This document shows, piece by piece, positions 8,459-16,688 of a DNA stretch of 64,000 bases. Each line of letters starts with the position of its first letter. The first letter of the stretch is position 1. The notes beneath the pieces were generated by a model. It had not been told where the DNA came from. It saw only the letters and a program-made list of their open reading frames with translations, and made no database searches. Made by a program: the position numbers and the translations under genes. The stretch is from contig CAWAMV010000004.1 in assembly GCA_963783195.1 (NCBI GenBank), positions 744,001-808,000 on the forward strand. Reading direction: 5' to 3'. Source of the stretch: Croceibacterium_B sp963783195. Lineage in GTDB: Bacteria > Pseudomonadota > Alphaproteobacteria > Sphingomonadales > Sphingomonadaceae.

Positions 8459-10399
8459 TCAGACGATCACGAAATCGGTCGCTGCGATGGCGTCGTGGTT
8501 GGGAAAGATCGCCATGAGCTGCTGCGCCCTGAACCCGGTGCCGTCCTCGTCGAAATAGAGCTTCCCGGTCGTTTGGTCGTAGATGAACCGGTCGTCGGCA
8601 TCGGTCGCCCCGGTGCCAAGGACGAACTGGTCGGCTGGTAGTGTGCCCGTGGCTAATCCACCGACAAACACGCTGGCAGTGATTTCCAGCTTGTCCTCTC
8701 CGCTGACGAAATCGAGGATGGTGTCGATGTTGTAATTGGCATTCGGATGAAAATAGGGGCTTGGCCAGTTCGGCAGGTTGGCGAAAACGAAAGTGTCCGC
8801 CCCGCCGTTGCCGACTAGCGTGTCTGCTCCCTTTGCCCCGTCGAGCCGATTGGCCCCGTCGTCGCCGATCAGGGTATCGTCGAACAGCCCGCCAATCACG
8901 TTCTCGAACCCGCTCAGGGTGTCGCCCTCGGCAGCATTGTTGTAACCCAGGCCGGTCAGTAGATTGACGAACACGACGCCCGAGTTGTCTTCGTAACTAA
9001 GCAGGTCGTTCCCGCTCCCGCCGATCAGAACGTCCCCGCCGATACCGCCGATGATGGTGTCGCTACCGGCCCCGCCGTCCAGCTGGTTGAGGTTCGGATC
9101 GCCGATGATGAAGTCGTCGAAATCGGTGCCGATCACGTTTGCGATATCGGTGTAGGTGTCTCCGAATGAAGTGTTGGTGAAGCCTTGGCCCAGGGTGAGG
9201 TTTACGAAGACCGGGCCGCCATCTCCTTCGTAGCTGACATAATCGGTGCCCTCGCCGCCATCGAGAATGTCTGCGCCAGCCCGGCCGATCAGGATATCGT
9301 CCCCGTTGCCGCCGGTCAGGGAATTGTCGAGTTCGTTGCCGGTCAGGGTCACCGCTTGACCGGCCGTCGACATGATCGCCTCTAGCTGCGATCCGATGCC
9401 AAGCGAATAGGAGAGGGAAGTGTAGACGGTATCGTATCCGCCGTTCGCTTCTTCGACGAGGATGTCTGTGGCGTTGTCGACGAAGTAAGTGTCATTGCCC
9501 GATCCACCAATCAGCGTGTTCACACCCGACCCGCCGCGAAGGATGTCGTCTCCTCCGCCGGTCTGGATGTAGTCATCTCCGCCAAATCCGGTGATGCTAT
9601 CGTTTCCGTCGCCGGTGATGACGCCGTCGTCGCCATTGCCAAGCTGTAGAATGAATCGCTCGAACGACATGTATGATCCCGGGAGCGTTGTGGTGATCGT
9701 CCCGTCGCGGGCCAAGCCCAAGCGGAAAACGTCGTTGTTGGACTGGGAGTACCGCAAGGTATCGAAGCCCGTCCCTCCGTCGAACGTCCCGCCGTCCGAG
9801 GTGACATAGACGATATCGTCGCCACCCCCAGTGTGGACGACATCGGTCCCTGCGCCATAGAGATTCACGGCGAACCCGATGTAGATGACATCGTTGCCGT
9901 CTCCCGTCGTCACGGTGTCGTCACCGTAGCTGAGGTAAAGGCCAAACGCTGCGAAATTACTGAAAGTACCCACCGAACTGGAGATCGTGTCGCCATTCAC
10001 GATGAAGGTGAAATCTGCACCGGTGGTCACTTCGAGCGAAAGGCCGTCTCCTCCGCCGCCGCCATCCACCTTGATGTTCGAGGAATCTGTCGTTCCCGAG
10101 ATGTCAAAGACGAAGGAGTCAGACCCGCTCGATCCAGTGACTTCGATCTTTTCGAATTCCTCGAAAGCAACCGAACCTCCTTCGCCGCCATGAAAGACGC
10201 TCCCGCTGATTTGATCTCCTGCCAGTCGGAAGCGATACTGACCCCTCACGCCAACATCGTAAATAAGCGTGTCGAACCCGCCACCCGCCGAGGCGATCAG
10301 TGTCCATGCCGGCTGATACGGGACCGGGTGAGTGAACGAGAAGGTATCGTCTCCGTCGGTACCGGTCGTGCCGACGGTCGGATTGTCGTAAAACGCCAT
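8459..10399 (-). CDS. RTX-type calcium-binding repeat protein
   Basis: This 646-residue acidic protein contains many GGxGxDxxx nonapeptides, the calcium-binding beta-roll of RTX proteins. Clear blocks lie near residues 255-305 (GDGNDSITGFGGDDYIQTGG), 352-385, 435-475 and 500-535, with looser D-rich repeats from residue 155. No catalytic motif is seen. The end resembles the C-terminus of serralysin-type secreted proteins (ADTFVFANL, later DTILDFVSGEDKLEI), and there is no N-terminal signal peptide, so type I secretion is the expected route. No ABC exporter or membrane fusion protein is encoded in this window, so the exporter must lie elsewhere. Function may be adhesion or surface structure; that is inference. 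Confidence 0.88.
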   Translation of the reverse strand: MAFYDNPTVGTTGTDGDDTFSFTHPVPYQPAWTLIASAGGGFDTLIYDVGVRGQYRFRLAGDQISGSVFHGGEGGSVAFEEFEKIEVTGSSGSDSFVFDISGTTDSSNIKVDGGGGGDGLSLEVTTGADFTFIVNGDTISSSVGTFSNFAAFGLYLSYGDDTVTTGDGNDVIYIGFAVNLYGAGTDVVHTGGGDDIVYVTSDGGTFDGGTGFDTLRYSQSNNDVFRLGLARDGTITTTLPGSYMSFERFILQLGNGDDGVITGDGNDSITGFGGDDYIQTGGGDDILRGGSGVNTLIGGSGNDTYFVDNATDILVEEANGGYDTVYTSLSYSLGIGSQLEAIMSTAGQAVTLTGNELDNSLTGGNGDDILIGRAGADILDGGEGTDYVSYEGDGGPVFVNLTLGQGFTNTSFGDTYTDIANVIGTDFDDFIIGDPNLNQLDGGAGSDTIIGGIGGDVLIGGSGNDLLSYEDNSGVVFVNLLTGLGYNNAAEGDTLSGFENVIGGLFDDTLIGDDGANRLDGAKGADTLVGNGGADTFVFANLPNWPSPYFHPNANYNIDTILDFVSGEDKLEITASVFVGGLATGTLPADQFVLGTGATDADDRFIYDQTTGKLYFDEDGTGFRAQQLMAIFPNHDAIAATDFVIV

Positions 10400-10474
10400 T
10401 GCAAACTCCCTCGTGCGACCCGGAGCGATGTCCGGCAGAGCGCTACTGCGATCTCAGGAGTTGTCCTAACCCGC

Positions 10475-10484
10475 TTTTTTTTTT
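10475..10484 (-). repeat. Ten-base homopolymer (A10 on the minus strand) upstream of the RTX gene
   Basis: A run of ten T on the plus strand lies 76-85 bases before the RTX start codon. Such a run is rare in this GC-rich sequence. It could act as an UP element, as a slippage-prone tract, or as part of a terminator for the GST gene upstream, although no strong hairpin is seen beside it. Confidence 0.5.
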
Positions 10485-10511
10485 GCGAAAGTCCGGAATC
10501 CGAGCTTGTTG

Positions 10512-11195
10512 TCACCCCGCCCGATAATCCGCAGTCACCGTTCCGGCCGCGGCCAGCTCCGCCTCGTGGCTTGCCTCGCGCCAGGCTTCGGCCAGTGCGG
10601 CGCGCTCCCATTGCTGCATCGCCGGGTGAGCGATGACGCGGTCGACCCAGGCCTGCCCCGCGCCGACGTCGAGGCCGTAGGTGCGGACGCGGAAGGCGAC
10701 CGGGGCGTAGAAGGCGTCGGCAGCGGTGAAGGCCGGGCCGGCGAGCCAGGGGCCGCCGAAGCGCTCTGGGCCGGTCTCGAAAATTTCGCGCACCCGGTTC
10801 ACGTTGCGGGCCAGGGCAGGCGACATCGGGCGCGGGGTGACACGGACACCGACGTTCATCGTGCAATCGTTCCGCAAGGCCCCGAAGCCGCCGTGCATCT
10901 CGGCGACGATGGATTGCGCAAAGGCGCGGGCCTCCTCGTCCCGGGGCCAGACACCGGGGTGGCGCTCGGCGAGGTACATGGTGATGCCGAGCGAATCCCA
11001 CACGGCGCGCCCGTCATCCAGCAACAAGGGGACCTGCCCTGTGGGCGAGAAGGCGCGGAAGGCGTCGTAGTTGTCCGGACTGGCGAAGGGCTCAAGCCGG
11101 TCCTCGAACGGAATGCCCAGCGCCTCCATCAACAGCCACGGCCGCAGCGACCAGCTGGAGTAGTTACGGTTGGCGGTGATCAGCGTGTAGGCCAT
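10512..11195 (-). CDS. Glutathione S-transferase family protein
   Basis: The 227-residue product begins MAYTLITANRNYSSWSLRPW, matching the thioredoxin-like N-terminal domain of soluble glutathione S-transferases, with the SSWS segment in the usual place of the catalytic Ser. PLLLDDG and VWDSLGITMYLAE mark the glutathione-binding loop with the cis-Pro and the start of the helical C-terminal domain. It should conjugate or reduce substrates with glutathione in the cytoplasm; the substrate is unknown. It lies between the RTX gene and scoB on the same strand, 112 and 102 bases away, so operon membership is unclear. Confidence 0.88.
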   Translation of the reverse strand: MAYTLITANRNYSSWSLRPWLLMEALGIPFEDRLEPFASPDNYDAFRAFSPTGQVPLLLDDGRAVWDSLGITMYLAERHPGVWPRDEEARAFAQSIVAEMHGGFGALRNDCTMNVGVRVTPRPMSPALARNVNRVREIFETGPERFGGPWLAGPAFTAADAFYAPVAFRVRTYGLDVGAGQAWVDRVIAHPAMQQWERAALAEAWREASHEAELAAAGTVTADYRAG

Positions 11196-11297
11196 GCACG
11201 GCTCCCTTGCGCGCCACGGCTAGCGCAAAAGGCAGACCCCCGCCAATCGGCCGATCGAGCGGGGCCTGAACCGGCCTCGTGACCCGTCGCGGGTGGA

Positions 11298-11957
11298 TCA
11301 GGCGACGTAGTGCGCGGTGGTCTTCGCGGCCACTTCCTCGGCCGTCACGCCGGGCGCCAGTTCCACCAGGCGGAACGGGCTGTCGTGGTCGGCGCGCTTG
11401 AAGACGCACAGGTCGGTTACGATCATGTCGACCACGTTGCGCCCCGTCAGAGGCAGGGTGCACTCGGGAATGAACTTGGGGTCGCCGTGCTTGCTGGTGT
11501 GCTCCATCACGACGATGATCTTCTTGACGCCGGCGACGAGATCCATCGCGCCGCCCATTCCCTTGACCATCTTGCCGGGGATCATCCAGTTGGCGATGTC
11601 GCCTTTTTCGCTGACTTCCATCGCGCCCAGCACGGTCAGGTCGATGTGCCCGCCGCGGATCATCGCAAAGCTCTGCGCGGAATCGAAGTAGGCGCTGTGC
11701 GGCAGCTCGCTGATCGTCTGCTTGCCGGCATTGATCAGGTCGGGGTCGACCTCGTCCGGGTAGGGGAAGGGACCGATCCCGAGCATCCCGTTCTCGCTCT
11801 GCAGGGTAACCTGCATCCCGGCCGGGATGTGGTTGGCGACAAGCGTGGGGATGCCGATGCCGAGGTTGACGTAGTAGCCGTCCTCCAGCTCCTGCGCGGC
11901 GCGGGCGGCCATCTGGTCACGGGTCCAGCCCTCGGCGATGTGGTCGTGCGTGGTCAT
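11298..11957 (-). CDS. scoB: 3-oxoacid CoA-transferase subunit B
   Basis: Subunit B of succinyl-CoA:3-ketoacid CoA-transferase, used to activate acetoacetate and other 3-oxoacids for entry into central metabolism. The 219-residue protein carries GYYVNLGIGIPTLVANHIP and the QSENGMLGIGPFP segment whose Glu is the catalytic residue that forms the CoA thioester. Its partner scoA lies upstream on the same strand, 83 bases away, and a possible 17-codon ORF sits between them. Together they form the usual two-subunit enzyme. Which 3-oxoacid is the natural substrate cannot be decided here; beta-ketoadipate CoA-transferases look similar. Confidence 0.92.
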   Translation of the reverse strand: MTTHDHIAEGWTRDQMAARAAQELEDGYYVNLGIGIPTLVANHIPAGMQVTLQSENGMLGIGPFPYPDEVDPDLINAGKQTISELPHSAYFDSAQSFAMIRGGHIDLTVLGAMEVSEKGDIANWMIPGKMVKGMGGAMDLVAGVKKIIVVMEHTSKHGDPKFIPECTLPLTGRNVVDMIVTDLCVFKRADHDSPFRLVELAPGVTAEEVAAKTTAHYVA

Positions 11958-11990
11958 CGAATAATCCTCGGTTGTCGTTGGCGGCGGCAG

Positions 11991-12044
11991 TCAGCCGCCC
12001 AGCAGCGCGGCGACCGCAATGGCCGACGCGAGACTGCGGATCAC
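11991..12044 (-). CDS. Possible 17-residue hydrophobic micropeptide between scoA and scoB
   Basis: A GTG at 12042-12044 overlaps the TGA of scoA as GTGA and opens a frame encoding MIRSLASAIAVAALLGG, ending at 11991-11993. The overlap would permit translational coupling. The peptide resembles a signal-peptide core or a single membrane helix. It may equally be a chance frame or the remnant of a longer gene. No homologue is known to me. Confidence 0.25.
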   Translation of the reverse strand: MIRSLASAIAVAALLGG

Positions 12045-12748
12045 GCCGCCTCCCGCTCGCGCGTGGTCGTGAACTCGATCTTCTTGTCGTAGGGCGCGCC
12101 GAGCACCATGCGCTGGACGTAGACGCCGGGCAGGTGGATGCAGTCGGGGTCGAGCTCGCCGGCCTTCACGATCTCTTCCACCTCGACCACGCAGACCTTG
12201 CCGCAGGTTGCTGCCGGCAGGTTGAAATTGCGCGCGGTCTTGCGGAACACGAGGTTGCCGGTCTCGTCGGCCTTCCACGCCTTGACGATCGACAGGTCGG
12301 CGAAGATGCCGCGCTCGAGGATGTAGTCCTCTCCGTCGAACGCCTTGACCTCCTTGCCTTCGGCCACCTGGGTGCCGACGCCGGTCTTGGTGTAGAACCC
12401 GGGGATACCGGCGCCGCCGGCCCGCATGCGCTCGGCCAGGGTGCCCTGCGGGCAGAACTCGACCTCGAGCTCGCCGGACAGGAACTGGCGCTCGAACTCC
12501 TTGTTCTCGCCGACGTAGGACGAAATCATCTTCTTGACCTGCTTGGTGCGCAGCAGCTTGCCGATCCCCTCGTTATCGATCCCGGCGTTGTTGCTGGCGA
12601 AGGTCAGGTCCTTGACCCCGCTGGCCTGGATCGCGTCGAGCAGCCGTTCGGGAACGCCGCACAGGCCAAAGCCCCCGCTGGCGATGAGCATGCCGTCGTG
12701 CAGGACCCCGTCGAGGGCTGCGGCGGCGTCAGGGTAGAGTTTCTGCAT
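12041..12748 (-). CDS. scoA: 3-oxoacid CoA-transferase subunit A
   Basis: The 235-residue product has the GGFGLCGVPE motif (residues about 26-35) of CoA-transferase subunit A, the oxoacid- and CoA-binding half of the enzyme. Later markers are NNAGIDNEGIGKLL and PGFYTKTGVGT. It functions with ScoB, encoded next downstream, to move CoA between succinyl-CoA and a 3-oxoacid such as acetoacetate. The start MQKLYPDAAAALDG fits family length. No assured promoter is seen, but the region upstream (12749-12900) is less GC-rich than the surroundings. Confidence 0.92.
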   Translation of the reverse strand: MQKLYPDAAAALDGVLHDGMLIASGGFGLCGVPERLLDAIQASGVKDLTFASNNAGIDNEGIGKLLRTKQVKKMISSYVGENKEFERQFLSGELEVEFCPQGTLAERMRAGGAGIPGFYTKTGVGTQVAEGKEVKAFDGEDYILERGIFADLSIVKAWKADETGNLVFRKTARNFNLPAATCGKVCVVEVEEIVKAGELDPDCIHLPGVYVQRMVLGAPYDKKIEFTTTREREAA

Positions 12749-12944
12749 GGAGAGGGCCGTTAGCCAATCGCGGGACGCGAGTCACGGGGGTCCTGCACGA
12801 ACTCGTGTCGATTGTGCGCTGCAACGTGAACCGGTATTCAACTTTAGCGCACAAGAAATACCTGTAGAAATCAATGACGTGATCGATGATTGTGAAATGT
12901 GCAACAGGCTTTGTCCTTTTCGCACTTGCGAGATTGAGCATGTG

Positions 12945-13018
12945 CAGCATACGGAACGGGCCTTTCAGGCATCCTCTCCCAAAACTTCCAGCCCGGGCGG
13001 TAACGCCCGGGCTTTTTT
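12945..13018 (+). ncRNA. Candidate small RNA ending in an intrinsic terminator
   Basis: No plus-strand protein gene precedes the terminator at 12991-13018, so a short independent transcript is likely. A possible promoter is TTGCGA (12927-12932) and CATACG (12949-12954), 16 bases apart, which is a weak match. The predicted RNA would hold a small hairpin GCC-TTTCA-GGC (about 12960-12970), a single-stranded TCCTCTCCC (12972-12980) able to pair with Shine-Dalgarno sequences, and the terminator. This layout resembles trans-acting small RNAs with exposed anti-Shine-Dalgarno stretches known in Alphaproteobacteria. The 5' end is a guess. Confidence 0.4.
12991..13018 (+). terminator. Rho-independent terminator
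   Basis: Perfect nine-base stem GCCCGGGCG (12991-12999) and CGCCCGGGC (13004-13012) with loop GTAA, followed by six T. The T-run is present only for the plus strand. Confidence 0.85.
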
Positions 13019-13188
13019 CTTGCCTGCTCCATGGCGGCATCGCGCACGCGACAATTTTTCCCGCCTTCGGAACCGCGCCCCGCGCCCATGCGCTTTTCCG
13101 ATGCGCGGCGCGGGCGCCAGGGGTTTGTAATCCCCCCCTCGCGTTCCTAGTTCAGCCGCGAACGATTCAACGACGGAAGAGCAGGCCC

Positions 13189-15517
13189 ATGGCCGATGCG
13201 GCAGCGGCTGAGAAAATCGAAGCGAACGAGGTGCGGTTGCAGGTAGCCGCCGCGCGGCAGGAAGAGAGCGGCCAGGGCGTTGCCCGGATGCCGCGCACCG
13301 CGTTCCAGAAGCTCGGCATCACCGAAGGCGACCCGGTGGAGATCGAGGGCAAGCACCTGACCGCGGCCATCGCCATGGCGGCCTATCCCGAAGACGAATC
13401 GCTCGAGGTGGTCCGGCTCGACGGCCTGCAGCGGCAGAATGCCGAGTGCGGCAGCGGCGATCACGTCACGATCCGCCGCGCAGAGCCCAAGCCCGCCACG
13501 CGCGTGGTGTTTGCCCCCGCCCAGCGCGAAATGCGTCTGCAGGGCCCGACCGAGGCTCTCAAGCGCGTGTTCTTCAACAAGCCGCTTTCGGCCGGCGACC
13601 TCGTCGCCACGCACGGCCAGCAGCCGGTGCAGAACGTGCCGCCGCAGGTCGCGCGGATGTTCAACGCCCCCGCCTACGCCCTCACCCAGATCCGCCTGCA
13701 GGTCGTCGGCACCGTGCCCAAGGGCATCGTCCACATCGACGAGAACACCGAGGTCGAGCTGCGCGCCGAATTCGAGGAGCCGCGCGACGGTCGCGGCGTC
13801 GTCAACTACGACGACGTCGGCGGGATGGAGGAAACCATCAAGGCATTGCGCGAGATGGTCGAACTGCCGCTGCGCTATCCCGAGCTGTTCACCCGTCTCG
13901 GCGTCGATCCGCCCAAGGGCGTCCTGCTGCACGGCCCGCCGGGCACCGGCAAGACCCGCCTGGCGCAAGCCGTGGCGAACGAAAGCGACGCCAGCTTCTT
14001 CACCATCAATGGCCCCGAGATCATGGGGAGCGGCTATGGCGAGAGCGAAAAGCGCCTGCGCGAGGTGTTCGAGGAAGCCGAGCGGAGCCAGCCCGCCATC
14101 GTCTTCATCGACGAGATCGATTCGATCGCCCCCAAGCGGCAGAACGTGAGCGGCGAGGCCGAGAAGCGCCTGGTCGCCCAGCTCCTGACGCTGATGGACG
14201 GCCTGCAGAGCCGCGCCAACCTGGTGGTCATCGCCGCGACCAACCGGCCCGACGCGATCGACGAGGCGCTGCGCCGGCCGGGCCGCTTCGACCGCGAAAT
14301 CGTCATCGGCGTGCCCGATGAGAAGGGCCGGCGCGAGATCCTCGGCATCCACACCCGCGGCATGCCGCTGGGCGAGGGTGTCGACCTGCTGGAGATTTCC
14401 CGCAGCACCCACGGCTTCGTCGGCGCCGACCTGGCCGCCCTGGCGCGCGAGGCGGCGATCGAGTCGGTGCGTCGGATCATGCCCCAGCTCGACCTCGAGG
14501 CGCGGACGATCCCGCCCGAGGTGCTCGAGGAACTGCAGGTCGAGAAGTCGGACTTCCGCGAGGCGCTCAAGCGCGTCCAGCCCAGCGCCATGCGCGAAGT
14601 CATGGTCCAGGCGCCGAACGTCGGCTGGGCCGACATCGGCGGCGTGGACGACGCCCAGGAGAAGCTGCGCGAAGGCGTGGAACTGCCGCTCAAGAATCCT
14701 CAGGCGTTCGACCGGCTGGGCATTCGCCCGGCCAAGGGCTTCCTGCTCTACGGCCCCCCGGGCACCGGCAAGACCCTCTTGGCCAAGGCCGTGGCCAAGG
14801 AGGCGGAGGCCAACTTCATCTCGATGAAGTCGAGCGACCTGCTGTCCAAATGGTACGGCGAGAGCGAACAGCAGATCAGTCGCATGTTCGCTCGCGCCCG
14901 CCAGGTGGCGCCCTGCGTCATCTTCATCGACGAGATCGACAGCCTCGTGCCTGCTCGCGGCACGGGGGGCGCCGAACCGCAGGTCACCGCCCGCGTGGTC
15001 AACACGATCCTGGCCGAAATGGACGGGATGGAGGAGCTGAACTCCATCGTGGTGATCGGCGCGACCAACCGGCCCAACCTGGTCGATCCCGCGCTGCTGC
15101 GGCCCGGCCGGTTCGACGAACTGGTCTACGTCGGCCCGCCCGACGCCAAGGGCCGCGAGCACATCCTGGGCATCCACACCCGCAACATGCCGCTCGCCAA
15201 GGACGTGAAGCTGGGCGACATCGCGCAAGCGTACCGAACGCTACACCGGCGCCGATCTCGAGGACGTGGTGCGCCGCGCCGGCCTCAATGCGATCCGACG
15301 CTCCGGCGCGAAGGCCAAGAACGTCACCGCCGCCGATTTCGAGGACGCGCTCGAAGACAGCCGCCCCACGGTGACCGAGCAGATGGAGAGCGAATACGCG
15401 AAGATGAAGGGCGAACTTAAGCGCAAGGCGCTTGAAGTGAACCCGATCGGCTTCGTGTGGGAAGGCATGGTCGAAAGCACCCGCGACAAGAAGCACGGGG
15501 ATTCGACGACCGACTAG
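13189..15517 (+). CDS. CDC48/p97-type AAA+ ATPase, with one extra base near the C-terminus
   Basis: The product has the full CDC48 layout: an N-terminal double-psi-barrel domain (from NEVRLQVAAARQEESGQGVA, through about residue 185), then two AAA modules, each with a Walker A GPPGTGKT (near residues 250 and 525) and Walker B ending in IDEIDS. Such proteins unfold ubiquitin-like or tagged proteins in archaea and eukaryotes; the bacterial role is unknown. ATG 13189 is chosen because of a GGAAGAG ribosome site and the start of conserved sequence. At about 15227 one extra A breaks the frame: reading CAG for CAAG gives AQRTERYTGADLEDVVRRAG, which is family-typical, and the repaired protein has 775 residues ending at 15517. 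Confidence 0.9.
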
Positions 15518-15558
15518 GCGCTCGGTGCAAACCGGCGGCCGGGGGCCTACCCGTTGTA

Positions 15559-16632
15559 TCAGGTCGCGACCCGCGCGTTGGCGCTCTCGACCTCGAGGCG
15601 GTGGCGGATCAGCGCTTCGGGCTGGTTCTCGCGTAGCCACGCCAGCATGTGCTCGCGCACCGTGCAGCGCAGGGCCCACAGGTCGCCGATCGTCGCCGAG
15701 CTCATCGCCAGCCGCAACTCGACGCTCTCCGGATGGGCCTCGGTCATCAGCAGGCCGGCGGTGCGGTGATCCCACTCCTCGCGCGTCGCGAGGTAGCGCA
15801 GGAACTCGGCGCGAATCGGCTCGACGTCGGCAATGGGGTCGAGGTGCAGGTAAACCGGCCCGGTCAGCATCTCGCTCTTGCGTGACCAGTTCTCGAAACT
15901 GTTTTCGAGGAAGCGCGCGGTCGGAACGACGACGACGCGCTCGTCCCAGGTGCGCACCGTGATGAAGCTCATGCGGATTTCCTCGACCCGGCCGGTCTGT
16001 CCGTCGATCACCACCATGTCCCCCAGCCGCAAAGGCTCGGTGATCGCCATCTGCAGCCCGGCAATGAGCGACTTGAGCGCAGGCTGCGCCGCGGCGCCTA
16101 CCGCCAGGGCGGCAAGGCCGGCCGATGCAAGCAAGGTCGTGCCGATGTCGCGTACGCCCGGGATATCGAGCAGGACGAGGCCCACGGTTATGATCACGAT
16201 GACCAGCAGCGCGGTGCGTGAGAGTATCGCGATGCGCGTCTGCCGGCTGCGCGCCGCGGCAATGTCCACGTATTCGCGCGCATGCTCCATCATCGCGGCG
16301 GCAAACCCCCGGACCAGCGAGAACGCAATCCAGCCGAGCAGGAGCGGCATCACCAGTCCGGCGAACTTGTCCCAGATGTTGTGGAGGGCCGGCGTTTCGC
16401 GCGCGGCAAGGACCAGGCCGAGCGTCGCCAGTGCCCAGCGCGTCGGGCGCTCCATCGAATCGACGACGATATCGTCGGCCTGGGTGTTGTTGTGGCTGGC
16501 CAGCCGGCGCAGCAGGCCGAACAGGACCCGGTGAACCAGCAGACCGAGAAGCACGCCGCCGAGGCCGGCCAGCGCGGCGATGCCGGCGTCCCAAACCCAC
16601 GGCTGGACGTTGGAGTGGATGCTGTCGATCAT
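15559..16632 (-). CDS. MscS-family mechanosensitive ion channel
   Basis: This 357-residue inner-membrane protein releases solutes when the membrane is stretched in hypo-osmotic shock. Four or more hydrophobic segments occupy residues 15-185. The MscS pore helix region TTLLASAGLAALAVGAAAQP is followed by the beta domain signature GDMVVIDGQTGRVEEI and then WDERVVVVPTARFLENSFENW. The ATG at 16632 begins MIDSIHSNVQPWVWDAG. The frame is open upstream into polA only because polA itself carries a frame break; MscS and PolA are separate products. It lies 56 bases after polA and may be read from the same transcript. Confidence 0.93.
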   Translation of the reverse strand: MIDSIHSNVQPWVWDAGIAALAGLGGVLLGLLVHRVLFGLLRRLASHNNTQADDIVVDSMERPTRWALATLGLVLAARETPALHNIWDKFAGLVMPLLLGWIAFSLVRGFAAAMMEHAREYVDIAAARSRQTRIAILSRTALLVIVIITVGLVLLDIPGVRDIGTTLLASAGLAALAVGAAAQPALKSLIAGLQMAITEPLRLGDMVVIDGQTGRVEEIRMSFITVRTWDERVVVVPTARFLENSFENWSRKSEMLTGPVYLHLDPIADVEPIRAEFLRYLATREEWDHRTAGLLMTEAHPESVELRLAMSSATIGDLWALRCTVREHMLAWLRENQPEALIRHRLEVESANARVAT

Positions 16633-16688
16633 GTTCGGGCGGGTAGTGGACCCGCCCCGCAGGGTCAAATCGGTGCGTGATCCTCGCC

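Larger units (their letters stand above)
12749..13188. other. Intergenic region between scoA and the CDC48 gene
   Basis: These 440 bases hold no convincing protein gene. The scoA promoter (minus strand) and the promoter of the CDC48 gene (plus strand) should lie here. The segment 12830-12950 is AT-richer than the genome. A strong plus-strand terminator at 12991-13018 with no coding gene before it points to a small RNA gene. Confidence 0.7.

Noticed and set aside
13147..15228. Long minus-strand frame opposite the CDC48 gene
   Set aside because: Low-information antisense frame; the plus strand has complete Walker motifs and family domains.
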